Shown here in pieces: positions 42,295 through 53,538 of a stretch of 64,000 nt of DNA. The stretch is from SHYR01 sp036013055. GTDB lineage: Bacteria; Chloroflexota; Dehalococcoidia; UBA2979. The position numbers and the translations under genes were made by a program. Under the pieces are notes generated by a model. That model was not told the DNA's origin, did not search any database, and saw nothing but the letters and a program-made list of their open reading frames with translations. The stretch's first letter is position 1, and every line of letters begins with the position of its first letter. The DNA lies in the NCBI GenBank assembly GCA_036013055.1, contig DASCQM010000016.1, positions 62,001-126,000 on the forward strand, read 5' to 3'.

Positions 42295-45030
42295 CTAGCT
42301 GGCCTTCTTCTTGCGCGCGGCCGGCTTCTTCTTGGCGGCACGCCGCTGGCGCTTCGGCTTCGGCGCGCGCGGGTCCTTGCCCTGGTCGCGCAGCTTCTGC
42401 TCGCGCGCGGCGATCAGGTCGACGGCGTCGTCGATCGTGATGCTCGCCGGATCGCGCCCCTTCGGGATCGACGCGTTGACGGTGCCGTCCGTGACGTAGG
42501 GGCCGAAGCGGCCATTGAGCAGCCGCACCGGCTCGCCGTTGCCCGGATGCTCGCCCAGCGACGCGATTTCCGCCGGCCCGGAGCGGCGGCCGCGAGTCTT
42601 CGGCTGCGCCAGCACCTCGAGCGCCTCGGGCAGATCGATCGAGGCGAGGTGATCGTGGTCGCGCAGGCTGCGCGTCTCGGTGTCCGCCTTCACGTAGGGG
42701 CCGTTCGGGCCGTCCTGCACCATCACTTCGGCCTTCATGGTCGGGTGCGTGCCGAGCGACTTCGGGAAGGAGAGGATCTGCACGGCCTCATCCAGCGTCA
42801 GCGCCTCCATCGTCATCGTCGGCCAGAGGCTGGCGCGGCGCGGCGTCTCGTCTTCCTTCTCGTCGTCGCCCATCTCGACGTAGGGGCCGAAGCGGCCGGT
42901 CTTGAGCTTGATCGGGAGGTGCGTCGTCGGGTGCTCTCCGACGATCTGGTCTCCGCGGGCCGCATCAGCCAGCAGCTCGATCGCGCGGGCGGCCGTCAGT
43001 TCGTCGGGCGCTATGCCGTCGGGCACCGTCGCTCGCTGCCCATCCTCGCCGATCTGCACGTAGGGCCTGTAGCGACCAACGCGAACCGCGACCGGCTCGC
43101 CGTCTTCGCTTGCGCCGAGCGCGATCGAGGAGACGGCACGGGCATCGATCGCTTCCCAGCCGCGCTCGATGCGACCGTGCAGGCCGACGCCCTCGGCATC
43201 CTCGCTCAGGGTGTCGTCGCCGCTGCCGAAGTAGAACGTCTTCAGCCACGGGAGGGACTCGAGCTGCCCCTCCGAGATGTCGTCGAGCTGTGCCTCCATG
43301 CGGGCGGTGAACTCAGGGTTTACGAGCTCGGAGAAATGCTGCTCGAGGAGCTGGACCACGGCGAACGCGGTGAACGTAGGGACGAGCGCTGAGCTCTGCT
43401 TCCACGCGTAGTCGCGGTCGATGATCGTCTGGATGATCGAGGCGTAGGTGGAGGGGCGGCCGATGCCGCGCTCTTCCAGCTCGCGGACGAGGCTCGCTTC
43501 GGTGAACCGCGCCGACGGCTGCGTCTCGTGGCCGCGCGCCTCGGTGCTGTCGGCCGTCAGCTGCTGCTGCGCGGTGAGCGCGGGGAGCAGGCGCTCCTGA
43601 TCCTCGAGCTCTGCGTCGGGGTCGTCGGAACCTTCGACGTACGCGCGGAGGAAGCCGGGGAACGTGATCACCTTGCCCGAGGTCGTGAAGACCGCCGTGC
43701 CGCGATCACCGGCGTCCGCCTCGAGCCGCACGTTCGTGCGCAGGCCGGTCGCGTCCTTCATCTGTGAGGCGACGGTGCGCTGCCAGATCAGTTCGTAGAC
43801 CCGCGAGCGGTCGCCATCCAACTCGCGCGCCAGCTGTTCCGGCGTGCGGAACGTTTCGCCGGCAGGCCGGATTGCCTCGTGCGCTTCCTGTGCGCCCTTG
43901 CTGTCTGACGTGTAGCGACGCGGCGAGTCGGGGATGTAGTCGGCGCCGTAGAGGTCCGTGACCTGACGGCGGGCGGCGGTGATCGCCTGCTCCGAGAGGT
44001 TGATCGAGTCGGTCCGCATGTAAGTGATGTACCCGTTTTCGTAGAGGCTCTGCGCCGCCTGCATCGTGCGCGCGGCGGTGAAGCGGAGCTTGCGCCCGGC
44101 CTCCTGCTGCAGCGTGGACGTGATGAATGGGGCCGGAGGGCGCTGCGTGTAGGGCCGCTCGTTGACCTCGCTGACGACGAAGGAGGCTGGCTTGAGCTGC
44201 TCCGCGAGCGCCTCGGCGTCGGCCTGTTTGAGCAGCACGACGTCGGAGTCGGACCGCAACTCGCCAACTTCCTGGTCGAAGTCACGACCGGTAGCGAGGC
44301 GCTTGCCGCCCAGTTCCGCGAGTCGCGCTCTCACCGACTCCTCGGACGTGGCCCCCGTGTTCAGCGAGGCGTCGACGTCCCAGTAGCCGGAAGAGACGAA
44401 ACGCATGCGGGCGCGCTCACGGTCGACGACCAGCGAGAGCGCGGCGGACTGCACGCGCCCGGCGGAGAGCCGTGGCTTCACCTTGCGCCAGAGCACCGGC
44501 GAGACCTCGTAGCCGTACAGCCGGTCGAGGATGCGGCGCGTCTCCTGCGCCTCGACCAGCTCCGCGTCGATCTCGCGCGGATTGGACAGCGCTTCCTCGA
44601 CGGCGGCACGGGTGATCTCGTGGAAGACCATGCGGCGGATCGGAACGGTGGGCTTTAGCACCTCAACGAGGTGCCACGCGATCGCCTCTCCCTCGCGGTC
44701 CTCATCAGTCGCGAGGTAGACGGCGGAGGCGTTCTTCACCTGCTTACGCAGGGCGGTGACGAGTTGCTTCTTGCTCTGCGGAACAATGTAGAGCGGCTTG
44801 AAGTCGTGGTCGACGTCGATGCCGGTGCGCGCCCACTTCTCCTTCTTGTACTTCGCCGGAATCTCGGCGGCGCTCGACGGCAGGTCGCGAATGTGGCCGA
44901 CGGAAGATTCAACGATGTAGCCGTCGCCAAGGTACTGCGCGATCGTGCGCGCCTTCGCCGGTGACTCGACGATCACGAGCGCCGTGCCATCCACGGTGTC
45001 CTGAGAGGCGTCTGAGGTTTCAGATGTCAC
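42295..45030 (-). CDS. topA: type IA DNA topoisomerase I
   Basis: This 911-residue enzyme relaxes negative supercoils. The TOPRIM domain starts with ALVIVESPAKARTIAQYLG and has the acidic ATDEDREGEAIAWH. The catalytic Tyr337 lies in NGYITYMRTDSINLS. After the core, several C-terminal repeat domains with RFGPYV-type motifs appear (for example LKTGRFGPYVEMG and LNGRFGPYVTDG). The tail is Lys/Arg-rich and helps DNA binding (KRQRRAAKKKPAARKKKAS). The repeats lack the tetra-Cys zinc pattern of E. coli TopA, as in actinobacterial and Chloroflexota-type enzymes. The start overlaps the dprA stop by four bases. Confidence 0.97.
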   Translation of the reverse strand: MTSETSDASQDTVDGTALVIVESPAKARTIAQYLGDGYIVESSVGHIRDLPSSAAEIPAKYKKEKWARTGIDVDHDFKPLYIVPQSKKQLVTALRKQVKNASAVYLATDEDREGEAIAWHLVEVLKPTVPIRRMVFHEITRAAVEEALSNPREIDAELVEAQETRRILDRLYGYEVSPVLWRKVKPRLSAGRVQSAALSLVVDRERARMRFVSSGYWDVDASLNTGATSEESVRARLAELGGKRLATGRDFDQEVGELRSDSDVVLLKQADAEALAEQLKPASFVVSEVNERPYTQRPPAPFITSTLQQEAGRKLRFTAARTMQAAQSLYENGYITYMRTDSINLSEQAITAARRQVTDLYGADYIPDSPRRYTSDSKGAQEAHEAIRPAGETFRTPEQLARELDGDRSRVYELIWQRTVASQMKDATGLRTNVRLEADAGDRGTAVFTTSGKVITFPGFLRAYVEGSDDPDAELEDQERLLPALTAQQQLTADSTEARGHETQPSARFTEASLVRELEERGIGRPSTYASIIQTIIDRDYAWKQSSALVPTFTAFAVVQLLEQHFSELVNPEFTARMEAQLDDISEGQLESLPWLKTFYFGSGDDTLSEDAEGVGLHGRIERGWEAIDARAVSSIALGASEDGEPVAVRVGRYRPYVQIGEDGQRATVPDGIAPDELTAARAIELLADAARGDQIVGEHPTTHLPIKLKTGRFGPYVEMGDDEKEDETPRRASLWPTMTMEALTLDEAVQILSFPKSLGTHPTMKAEVMVQDGPNGPYVKADTETRSLRDHDHLASIDLPEALEVLAQPKTRGRRSGPAEIASLGEHPGNGEPVRLLNGRFGPYVTDGTVNASIPKGRDPASITIDDAVDLIAAREQKLRDQGKDPRAPKPKRQRRAAKKKPAARKKKAS

Positions 45031-46172
45031 TTGCTGCCCTGACTCTCCGCATGCTCATATTCTGCGGAATCTTCACGCACACGTACGTACTGCATTGCAC
45101 CGACTTCTCGAACCAACCCCTTTAATTCGAGTAGGGCGAGCGTAGCCGAGACCTGGTTTGCGGCCAAACCGCTAACACGCACTAGCTCATCCACGTGCTG
45201 AGGGTCGCGGGTCAACGCCGTCATCAGATCACGTTCGTCCGGATTCGTCGGTGGCGCAACCCGCCCGAAGTCCATCTGCGCTCCGATCATCGTCAGATTA
45301 AGCGCTTCGAGTACGTCCTCGGCCCGCGCGACGGGCGTCGCGCCGTCGCGGATCAGCCCCAGGGGGCCGCGCGACTGCGAGGAGAAGATCGAGCCGGGGA
45401 CGGCGAACACCTCGCGGTTCTGCTCACCGGCGAGACGCGCCGTGATCATCGGTCCGCTCTTGTAGTCGCCTTCAATGATCAACGTCCCGAGCGCCACGCC
45501 CGACATGATGCGATTGCGGCGCGGGAAGTACTCGGATCGCGGCTTCGTGCCCAGTGGATAGTCGGTGATCAGCGCTCCGCGCTCGGCGATCTCCTCCGAG
45601 AGCCCCGCATGTTCCGAGGGGTAGACCGTGTCGAGCCCGTTCGCGACCACGGCGACGGTTCGCCCGTCTGCCTCCAGCGCGGCGCGGTGCGCGATGCCGT
45701 CGATGCCGCGCGCCAGCCCCGAGACGATCGTGATGCCGTTGGCGGCGAGCGCGCGTGTCAGCTCGCCGGCGGCTTGCCGTCCGTACGCGGTGGCGCGACG
45801 CGTGCCGACGACGGCGATGCTCCACTCGTCCTCGTCGCGCCACTGGCCGCGGACATAGATCACCGGCGGCGAGTCATCGATCTCGCGCAGCCGCTCCGGG
45901 TAGCCGGGCTGGAAACGCGGGATCGCGCGCACCCCGGCGTTCGCCAGTCGCTCCATCTCCGCGTCAGGGTCGGTCTCGCCGTGCGCCTTCACGACCTCGG
46001 TCGCGGTGCGGGCATCGAGCCCGGCGGCGATCAGTTCATCACGCCCGGCGCGCCACGCCTCTTCCATCGTCGGGAAGGCGGCCTCAAGCAGCGCGAAGCG
46101 GACGGAACCAAGCCTCCGCACGCGGTGGAGCGCAACCCAGAACGGGATCTCGGCGGTCGGTGTCTCATTCAC
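45027..46172 (-). CDS. dprA: DNA processing protein DprA/Smf
   Basis: This 381-residue protein binds single-stranded DNA and loads RecA during natural transformation; non-competent bacteria also carry it. A SAM-like N-terminal domain precedes the Rossmann-like core (AVVGTRRATAYGRQAAGEL, GLARGIDGIAHRAALE, NGLDTVYPSEH, DYPLGTKPR). A winged-helix-like C-terminal domain (about 300-370) follows. The start is GTG, with TACCCT eight bases upstream and no clear Shine-Dalgarno. Coupling with topA (ATGA overlap) is a common bacterial arrangement. No com genes are seen in the window, so competence cannot be inferred. Confidence 0.95.
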   Translation of the reverse strand: MNETPTAEIPFWVALHRVRRLGSVRFALLEAAFPTMEEAWRAGRDELIAAGLDARTATEVVKAHGETDPDAEMERLANAGVRAIPRFQPGYPERLREIDDSPPVIYVRGQWRDEDEWSIAVVGTRRATAYGRQAAGELTRALAANGITIVSGLARGIDGIAHRAALEADGRTVAVVANGLDTVYPSEHAGLSEEIAERGALITDYPLGTKPRSEYFPRRNRIMSGVALGTLIIEGDYKSGPMITARLAGEQNREVFAVPGSIFSSQSRGPLGLIRDGATPVARAEDVLEALNLTMIGAQMDFGRVAPPTNPDERDLMTALTRDPQHVDELVRVSGLAANQVSATLALLELKGLVREVGAMQYVRVREDSAEYEHAESQGSK

Positions 46173-46232
46173 GGCGGATCAGGGTACCAGTACGACGCAA
46201 GAGGGCAGAGCGGGCCGTCGATGGGGAGTCAG

Positions 46233-47525
<1,293 letters not shown>

Positions 47526-47545
47526 AGGCGGGGCGCGGACGGCCC

Positions 47546-49063
47546 TTAGCCTCCTTGCTCTGCGTCTGGGCTGTCTGAGTTGCTTGCCTCACGTTCTTCC
47601 GCGGCCTCGGCCGGCACGCCGAAGACTGTCGCGCCGTCCGGGACGTCCCGCGTCACCACTGATCCAGCGCCGGTGCGCGCGCGATCGCCAACCTCGACGG
47701 GTGCGATCAGCATCGAGTCGCTGCCGATGAACGCGCCGTCGCCGATGCGGGTGCGGTGCTTCAGTTCGCCGTCGTAGTTCACCGTCACGGTGCCGGCGCC
47801 GATGTTCGCTCCGCTGCCGACATCGGCATCGCCGACGTACGAGAAGTGACCGATCTTCGTGCCCGCGCCGATGCGGGAAGCCTTCAACTCGACGTAGTTG
47901 CCGAGGTGGACGTCCGACTCGATGCTCGCGCCGCTGCGAATGTGGCAGTACGGCCCGATGGTGATGCCGTCCGCGAGGGTGGACCCCTCCAGCGTCGATC
48001 CACCGATCGTGCAGTCATCGCCGACCCGCATGTCGCGCAGGACTGCGTTCGGGCCGATCTGGCAGCGGGAGCCGATCGATGTGGTTCCGCGCAGATGGAC
48101 GCCCGGCTCGATCACGCTCTCGGCGCCGACGCTGACGCCGACATCGATGTATGTCGTCGCCGGGTCGAGTAGGGTGACGCCCTGATCCATCAGATGGCGG
48201 CGGGTGCGTTCGCGCATCACGCGCTCCGCCTCGGCGAGATCCTTCTGCGTGGAGACGTGCTGGATCTCCCCGGAGTCCTGCACCTGGTGTGTCTGCACGC
48301 CGCCGTCGGCGACCGCTACCTCGATCATCGATGTTAGGTAGCGCTCGCCGCTGACGGCGCCCGTCGGGAGGTCCTGGAGCGCGGGCCAGAGCCACGCGGC
48401 GTCGACGGCATACGCACCGGCGTTCACCTCGGGCGCGCCGCGCGAGGCGAACTCGCCCTCGACGTCCTCGATCACTTCCTGGATGCGCCCGTTGAGGCGG
48501 CGTACCCGCCCGAAGCCGGCGGGCTCGGAGAGGTGCGCGGTGAGAAACGTCAGTGGCTCACGGTGATTCGCGTGGCGTTCGGCGATCTCGCGCAGGGTAC
48601 GCGGCGTAAAGAGCGGCTGGTCGCAGTTGAGGAAGAGCAGGTTCGTGGCCCCGTCGATCGCGTCGCGAGCGGCAAGCGCTGCATCCGCGGTGCCGTGAGG
48701 CTCCTCCTGCACGGCGATCGTCACGGCGGTGTTGCCAGCGCAGTGGCGGGCCGTCTCGGCGACCACGCCGTCGGTGTCTGGCGTGACCACGACGACACTG
48801 GTGAAGCCAGCCGCGCTCACGGTCTCGCAGATCAGTTGCAGCATCGGGCGGCCCGCGACGGGATGCACGGCCTTCGGCAGGGTCGATTGCATGCGCGTGC
48901 CACGACCCGCGGCGAGGATCACGGCGGCCCAACCGTCCAGCGGTGCCTGGGTGTAGGGAGAATTGGTCAGCAGCGAATGATCCGGTGGAGGCTGGTCAGA
49001 GCCGTCGGATGTGTCGTTGTCGATCGTTGGTGCTCCGTCGTCCGGCGACCGTTGCGGGAGCAA
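47546..49063 (-). CDS. glmU: bifunctional UDP-N-acetylglucosamine diphosphorylase/glucosamine-1-phosphate N-acetyltransferase
   Basis: This enzyme converts glucosamine-1-phosphate to UDP-GlcNAc. The uridyltransferase domain carries WAAVILAAGRGTRMQS and LPKAVHPVAGRPM. The left-handed beta-helix acetyltransferase domain shows hexapeptide repeats and the AcCoA-site segments ELKASRIGAGTKIGHFSYVG and GAGTVTVNYDG. The first 44 residues before WAAVILAAG are a Pro/Asp/Ser-rich extension absent from typical GlmU. The longest start is a TTG at 49063 and no ATG/GTG/TTG lies between it and the core. The alaS promoter overlaps this start region. With glmS in the window, only glmM is missing from the pathway. 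Confidence 0.95.
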   Translation of the reverse strand: MLPQRSPDDGAPTIDNDTSDGSDQPPPDHSLLTNSPYTQAPLDGWAAVILAAGRGTRMQSTLPKAVHPVAGRPMLQLICETVSAAGFTSVVVVTPDTDGVVAETARHCAGNTAVTIAVQEEPHGTADAALAARDAIDGATNLLFLNCDQPLFTPRTLREIAERHANHREPLTFLTAHLSEPAGFGRVRRLNGRIQEVIEDVEGEFASRGAPEVNAGAYAVDAAWLWPALQDLPTGAVSGERYLTSMIEVAVADGGVQTHQVQDSGEIQHVSTQKDLAEAERVMRERTRRHLMDQGVTLLDPATTYIDVGVSVGAESVIEPGVHLRGTTSIGSRCQIGPNAVLRDMRVGDDCTIGGSTLEGSTLADGITIGPYCHIRSGASIESDVHLGNYVELKASRIGAGTKIGHFSYVGDADVGSGANIGAGTVTVNYDGELKHRTRIGDGAFIGSDSMLIAPVEVGDRARTGAGSVVTRDVPDGATVFGVPAEAAEEREASNSDSPDAEQGG

Positions 49064-49066
49064 CGA

Positions 49067-49096
49067 TTGACCGCCGAATCACACACATTCTACACT
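49067..49096 (+). promoter_or_regulatory. sigma-70 promoter for the alaS operon
   Basis: TTGACC (49067-49072) and TACACT (49091-49096) are separated by 18 bases. This is the best -35/-10 pair seen in the window. The predicted start point near 49103 gives a leader of about 60 bases before the alaS ATG. Confidence 0.72.
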
Positions 49097-49163
49097 CGCC
49101 GCAGGTGCTGTCACCAGCATCTTTCCGGACTCCGAAGCAAGCGAATTGGCCGAGGTCGAGGGT

Positions 49164-51857
49164 ATGCGATCCCTGACCGTCAACGAACTGCGTGAGACGT
49201 TTCTCGCCTTCTTCGAAGCGCGTGGGCATCAGCGTATCCCGTCCTCCTCGCTCGTCCCGCATGGCGACCCAACGCTGCTCTTCACGAGCGCGGGGATGGT
49301 GCAGTTCAAGCCGTACTTCACGGGTGCCGCCGAACCGCCATCGAATCGCATGACATCGGTGCAGAAGTGCTTCCGCACGACCGACGTGGAAGAGGTGGGT
49401 GACAGCAGCCACCACACGATGTTCGAGATGCTCGGCAACTTCTCGATCGGCGAGTATTTCAAGACTGAGGCCGTCGAGTGGGCGTGGGAGTTCCTCACTG
49501 GCGAACTGGGGATCGATGGCGATCGACTCTGGGCGACCGTCTTCACCGACGACGATGAGGCGTACGCGCTGTGGGAAGCACGCGGCGTTCCGCCGGAGCG
49601 CATCCTGCGCTACACGGCCGAGCAGGGGAACTTCTGGCCCGCTCCGCCTGTTCCCGTTGGCCCCTGCGGGCCGTGCTCCGAATTGCACTACGACTTTGGC
49701 GTCGTCGAGGGCTGCGCGCACTGCGCCGACGGTACCTGCCACCCGGACGTCGAATGCGGTCGCTTCCTGGAGATTTGGAACCTCGTCTTCATGTCGCTCT
49801 ACCACGACGAGGACGGCAACGAGGAACCGCTGCCCGCGAACAACGTTGACACCGGCGCGGGCCTTGAGCGAATCGCGTGGGTGCTACAGCAGTCCGATTC
49901 GACGTACGCCACTGACGAGCTGCGAGGTATCGTTGCGCGCGTTGAAGAACTCTCCGACCGCAGCTATGACCCCGACGGCTCGCCCGAGGTCACCGTTGCG
50001 CTGCGGGCGGTCGCCGACCACTCGCGGGCGCTCGCCTTCCTCGTTGCCGACGGCGTGCTGCCGGCGAACGACGGCCGTGGCTACGTGCTGCGTCGCGTGC
50101 TGCGTCGCGCGGTCTACTTCGGCTACACGATCGGACTGCGCGATACATTCCTCGCTGACGTCGTCGATGCGGCGATCGACGCGGCGACCGTGTGGTACCC
50201 CGAGATCGAAGAGCAGCGGGACTTCATCAAGCGCGTTGCCGCCGTCGAGGAGGCGCGATTCCAGGCGACGCTGGCGCGCGGCCTCGACCTGCTCGATGAG
50301 GTATTCGAGCGCGAGAGCGGCAACGCCGAGCAGCAGATTCCCGGGCGCGACATGTTCGTGCTCTACGACACCCACGGCTTGCCCCCCGAGCTAACGCTTG
50401 AGGTCGCGGCCTCGCGCGGTTTCAGCGTCGACCTCGAAGGGTTCGACGCGGAGATGGAAGCGCAGCGCGAACGCTCGCGCGGCGAGAGCGCGACGTTCGA
50501 TCTTGAGAACGAGGAGCGCGTCCAGCGTTACGCGGACCTCGGCGCGCAGTCCGAGTTCCTTGGCTATGACGAGTTGGAGACACAGTCGACGGTGACCGCA
50601 CTGGGCCATGACGATGCGACTGCCGAGAAGCTCGACAGCGACGCCGCCGGTGAACTCGTGCTCGCGGCGACGACGTTCTACGCCGAGGGTGGCGGGCAGG
50701 TTGGCGATCACGGTGAGATCGTGACCGCGAGCGGCCGCTTCCGCGTCGACGACACACAGCGCTACGGCGACGCGATCGTCCACGTCGGCGAGGTCGTCGA
50801 AGGGTCGATCGCCGTCGGCGAGAGTGCCGATGCGCGCGTCGATCCGGAGTTCCGCACGGGCAGCGCGCGCAATCACACGGCGACGCACCTGCTGCACGCC
50901 GCGCTGCGTGGGCTACTTGGCTCGCACGTGCGGCAGGCTGGGTCATACGTCGGTCCCGACCGGCTGCGATTCGACTACACGCATCCCGAATCGCCCGGCG
51001 CGGACGTGCTGCGCGAGGTGCAGCACCTCGTCAACGCGCGCATCCGCGACGACATCGCCCAGCAGACGTCTGAGCTGCCTTACGAGGAGGCGATCGACCG
51101 TGGCGCGATCGCGTTCTTCGAGGACCGCTACACGACTAGCGTGCGCATGGTCGAGTACTGCGAGGTGCACGGGCACTCGCACAACCCCGGCGACTGCTTC
51201 AGCCGCGAGCTCTGCGGTGGCACCCATCTCCACTCGACGGGACAGGTCGGCAGCCTGCAGATCGTCAGCGATTCGAGCATCGGCGCGGGGCTGCGACGGA
51301 TCGAGGCGGTGACCGGGCCGGAGGCGGAGCGCTATATCGAGGAGCGGCTCGACTCGCTCGACTCGCTCGCCCAGCATTTCAAGGTGCCGCCGGATGAAGT
51401 CTCGGGCCGCGTCGAGGCGCTGGAGCAGCAACTTGTTGACGAGCGACGACGCGCCGAGGGCTTCGAGCGCGAGGCTTCGTCATCGGCCGCCGACGACCTG
51501 CTCGATCAGGCGGAAGAGGTGGGCGGCGTGAAGTTGCTCGTCGCTCACGTCGATGCCACATCGGCCGACGCGCTGCGCGCGCTTGCCGACCGCCTGCGCA
51601 GCCAGCTTGGCAGCGCGTTCATCACACTCGGCGCGGAGTCGGATGGCCGCCCGTTGTTGCTCGCTGCCGCGACTGATGATGCGGTGGAGCGTGGACTGCA
51701 TGCCGACGAGATCTTGCGCGATGCCGCTGCGGTGGTCGGCGGCGGCGGCGGTGGCCGGCCACAACTGGCGCAGGCCGGCGGCCGCGACGCGTCGAAGTTG
51801 GACGAAGCCCTCGCGGTGGCGCTGACGGCCGCACGGGAGCGGCTGACCAGCGGCTAG
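49164..51857 (+). CDS. alaS: alanyl-tRNA synthetase
   Basis: This 897-residue class II synthetase has all domains. The catalytic core starts with LRETFLAFFEARGHQRIPSS and includes LFTSAGMVQFKPYF, VQKCFRTTD and NVDTGAGLERI. The tRNA-recognition helices follow. The editing domain has zinc ligands in HTATHLLHAAL and the CFSRELCGGTH segment. The C-terminal oligomerisation domain ends GGGGGRPQLAQAGG. I chose the ATG at 49164 because GAGG lies eight bases upstream; a TTG at 49146 would add six residues. It is the first gene of a tightly packed rightward operon driven by the promoter at 49067. Confidence 0.97.
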   Translation: MRSLTVNELRETFLAFFEARGHQRIPSSSLVPHGDPTLLFTSAGMVQFKPYFTGAAEPPSNRMTSVQKCFRTTDVEEVGDSSHHTMFEMLGNFSIGEYFKTEAVEWAWEFLTGELGIDGDRLWATVFTDDDEAYALWEARGVPPERILRYTAEQGNFWPAPPVPVGPCGPCSELHYDFGVVEGCAHCADGTCHPDVECGRFLEIWNLVFMSLYHDEDGNEEPLPANNVDTGAGLERIAWVLQQSDSTYATDELRGIVARVEELSDRSYDPDGSPEVTVALRAVADHSRALAFLVADGVLPANDGRGYVLRRVLRRAVYFGYTIGLRDTFLADVVDAAIDAATVWYPEIEEQRDFIKRVAAVEEARFQATLARGLDLLDEVFERESGNAEQQIPGRDMFVLYDTHGLPPELTLEVAASRGFSVDLEGFDAEMEAQRERSRGESATFDLENEERVQRYADLGAQSEFLGYDELETQSTVTALGHDDATAEKLDSDAAGELVLAATTFYAEGGGQVGDHGEIVTASGRFRVDDTQRYGDAIVHVGEVVEGSIAVGESADARVDPEFRTGSARNHTATHLLHAALRGLLGSHVRQAGSYVGPDRLRFDYTHPESPGADVLREVQHLVNARIRDDIAQQTSELPYEEAIDRGAIAFFEDRYTTSVRMVEYCEVHGHSHNPGDCFSRELCGGTHLHSTGQVGSLQIVSDSSIGAGLRRIEAVTGPEAERYIEERLDSLDSLAQHFKVPPDEVSGRVEALEQQLVDERRRAEGFEREASSSAADDLLDQAEEVGGVKLLVAHVDATSADALRALADRLRSQLGSAFITLGAESDGRPLLLAAATDDAVERGLHADEILRDAAAVVGGGGGGRPQLAQAGGRDASKLDEALAVALTAARERLTSG

Positions 51858-51861
51858 TGGC

Positions 51862-53538
51862 GTGACGCAGCCGCCAACGCAGCCGCCGCCACCCCCGGAG
51901 CCATCCGAGGCGCTGACCGACGTACTCGCTCGCTGGTGGGGCGCGATCGTCGTGTGGTGGCGCACGTCGCTGGTACCGGCGCTGCGCGGCGCGTTCGAGG
52001 CGATCGGGCGGCTGATCATCACCACGATCTATCGGTTGCGACGCACCAACCTGCGCCTTCCGGCCATGACGCGCACCGCGGCAGGCGGCGGTCTGATCGC
52101 CGAGCCGGACGATGACGCAGCATCGATCATCGGACGCATCGATACGGCAGACGATGTGCAGCTCGTGCTGATGGTGCCGCGCAATGCGCGCGGGCTGCGC
52201 GATCCCGCTGCGTGGAATCACATCGCCGCGCACGTGCGTCGCCGCGGCATTGCGCTCGGTGTCGTGGCCGCTCGCCGCGACGTGCGGCACCACGCGCAAG
52301 AGAACGGTCTGCCCGTCGCCGGATCGTCAGGCGGGCTGCGACGTCTGCGCCCGCGCACGATGCGTGTGGGGAGCCGCGAATTCGTCGTACCACGACTGAA
52401 CGTGCTGGCGTTGATCCGCTGGCTGATCCTGCCGGTGGCCGTGTCCGCCGCGCTGATCGCGACGTGCTACGTCCTGCCAGAGGCACAGATCGTGATCGTC
52501 CCGCCGTCGGAGCCCTTCACCACCAGCAGCGAGGTCCGCGTCGACCCGCTCGCCGACGAGGCCAGTGCCGCCGATGGTGTGGTGCCGGGTGAGACGGTGC
52601 GGCTGACGTTCAGCACGGTGCTCGCCACCGGCACGACCGGCAGCACGGAGATCGGTGACTTGCCGGCCACCGTCTCGCTGGTGGTCCGCAACGATGGCGA
52701 CGCGGCTGCGACCATTGACGCCGGATCGTTCGCGATCAACGACAGTGGGATTGCCTTCACCGTCGATGAGGAGGGTGAGATCCCCGCGGGTGAGAGTGTC
52801 ACCGTGGCAGCGACCGCGAACCGTCCGGGCACGATCGGCAATCTCGACGTGGGCGAGCTCTGGACAGTCTCCGGCGCGCCCGACAGCCTCGATATCAGCA
52901 ACCCATCGGCGGCGTCGGGCGGGACGAACCAGACTGTTGCGGCCGTGGCGATCGAGGACGTCGACCGGCTGCGCGCGCTCGCGAACGAGGTGCTCGTACG
53001 CGTCGGCGCGAAACAGCTCGTCGCCGCGATCGAATCGGGGACGGTGCTCGACGAGACGGCGATCGTCACCATCATCGGCGAGGATCCGTTACTCAACCTC
53101 GGCGTGCCCGCTGATATATTCCTGATGGAGTTCTCCGCCGTCGTCTCGGCGCTCTCGGTCTCGCACGAGCAGGCGGAGGCATTCGGCGCGCAGGTGCTAC
53201 GGGCGGCGTTGCCGGACGCGATGGCATTGCTGCCGGACACGACGACCGTCGAGTTGAGCGATGACCGGAGCTACTTCGCGGGTGAGGTGACGTTGAGCCT
53301 CTCGGCGACCGGCCTGGCCTTCGAGCTCTTCGATCCGGAACTCTTCCAGTTCGGGATCACCGGCGTACGACCGGCGGCGGCCGCGCGGACGCTGCAACAG
53401 AGACTGAGCCTCGTGGAAGAGCCGCGCGTGACGATCACGCCGGACTGGCTGCCGTGGATCTGGCTCCCGCGTCGCGGCAGTCAGATCGCCGTGAATTTCG
53501 ATGGTCCGACCGCGGTCGACGAGGATCGCCCGCAGTGA
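51862..53538 (+). CDS. membrane-anchored protein with baseplate J-like (gp47-type) repeats
   Basis: The 558-residue protein begins with a Pro-rich segment and a basic cytosolic half of about 180 residues. One membrane helix lies near 188-210 (LILPVAVSAALIATCYVLP). The extracytoplasmic part has the strand pattern EIPAGESVTVAATANRPGTI, similar to the N-terminal repeats annotated as baseplate J/gp47 in Chloroflexota and Firmicutes. A GTG start lies four bases after the alaS stop, and its stop overlaps ruvX. Chromosomal copies of this family sit next to housekeeping genes and are not evidence of a phage. Function is unknown; an envelope role is inferred from topology. Confidence 0.75.
   Translation: MTQPPTQPPPPPEPSEALTDVLARWWGAIVVWWRTSLVPALRGAFEAIGRLIITTIYRLRRTNLRLPAMTRTAAGGGLIAEPDDDAASIIGRIDTADDVQLVLMVPRNARGLRDPAAWNHIAAHVRRRGIALGVVAARRDVRHHAQENGLPVAGSSGGLRRLRPRTMRVGSREFVVPRLNVLALIRWLILPVAVSAALIATCYVLPEAQIVIVPPSEPFTTSSEVRVDPLADEASAADGVVPGETVRLTFSTVLATGTTGSTEIGDLPATVSLVVRNDGDAAATIDAGSFAINDSGIAFTVDEEGEIPAGESVTVAATANRPGTIGNLDVGELWTVSGAPDSLDISNPSAASGGTNQTVAAVAIEDVDRLRALANEVLVRVGAKQLVAAIESGTVLDETAIVTIIGEDPLLNLGVPADIFLMEFSAVVSALSVSHEQAEAFGAQVLRAALPDAMALLPDTTTVELSDDRSYFAGEVTLSLSATGLAFELFDPELFQFGITGVRPAAAARTLQQRLSLVEEPRVTITPDWLPWIWLPRRGSQIAVNFDGPTAVDEDRPQ

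Noticed and set aside
51862..53538. Prophage or contractile injection system suggested by the baseplate-J-like gene
   Set aside because: No tail, capsid, terminase or integrase genes are nearby, and the gene is embedded in a core operon with normal codon use.
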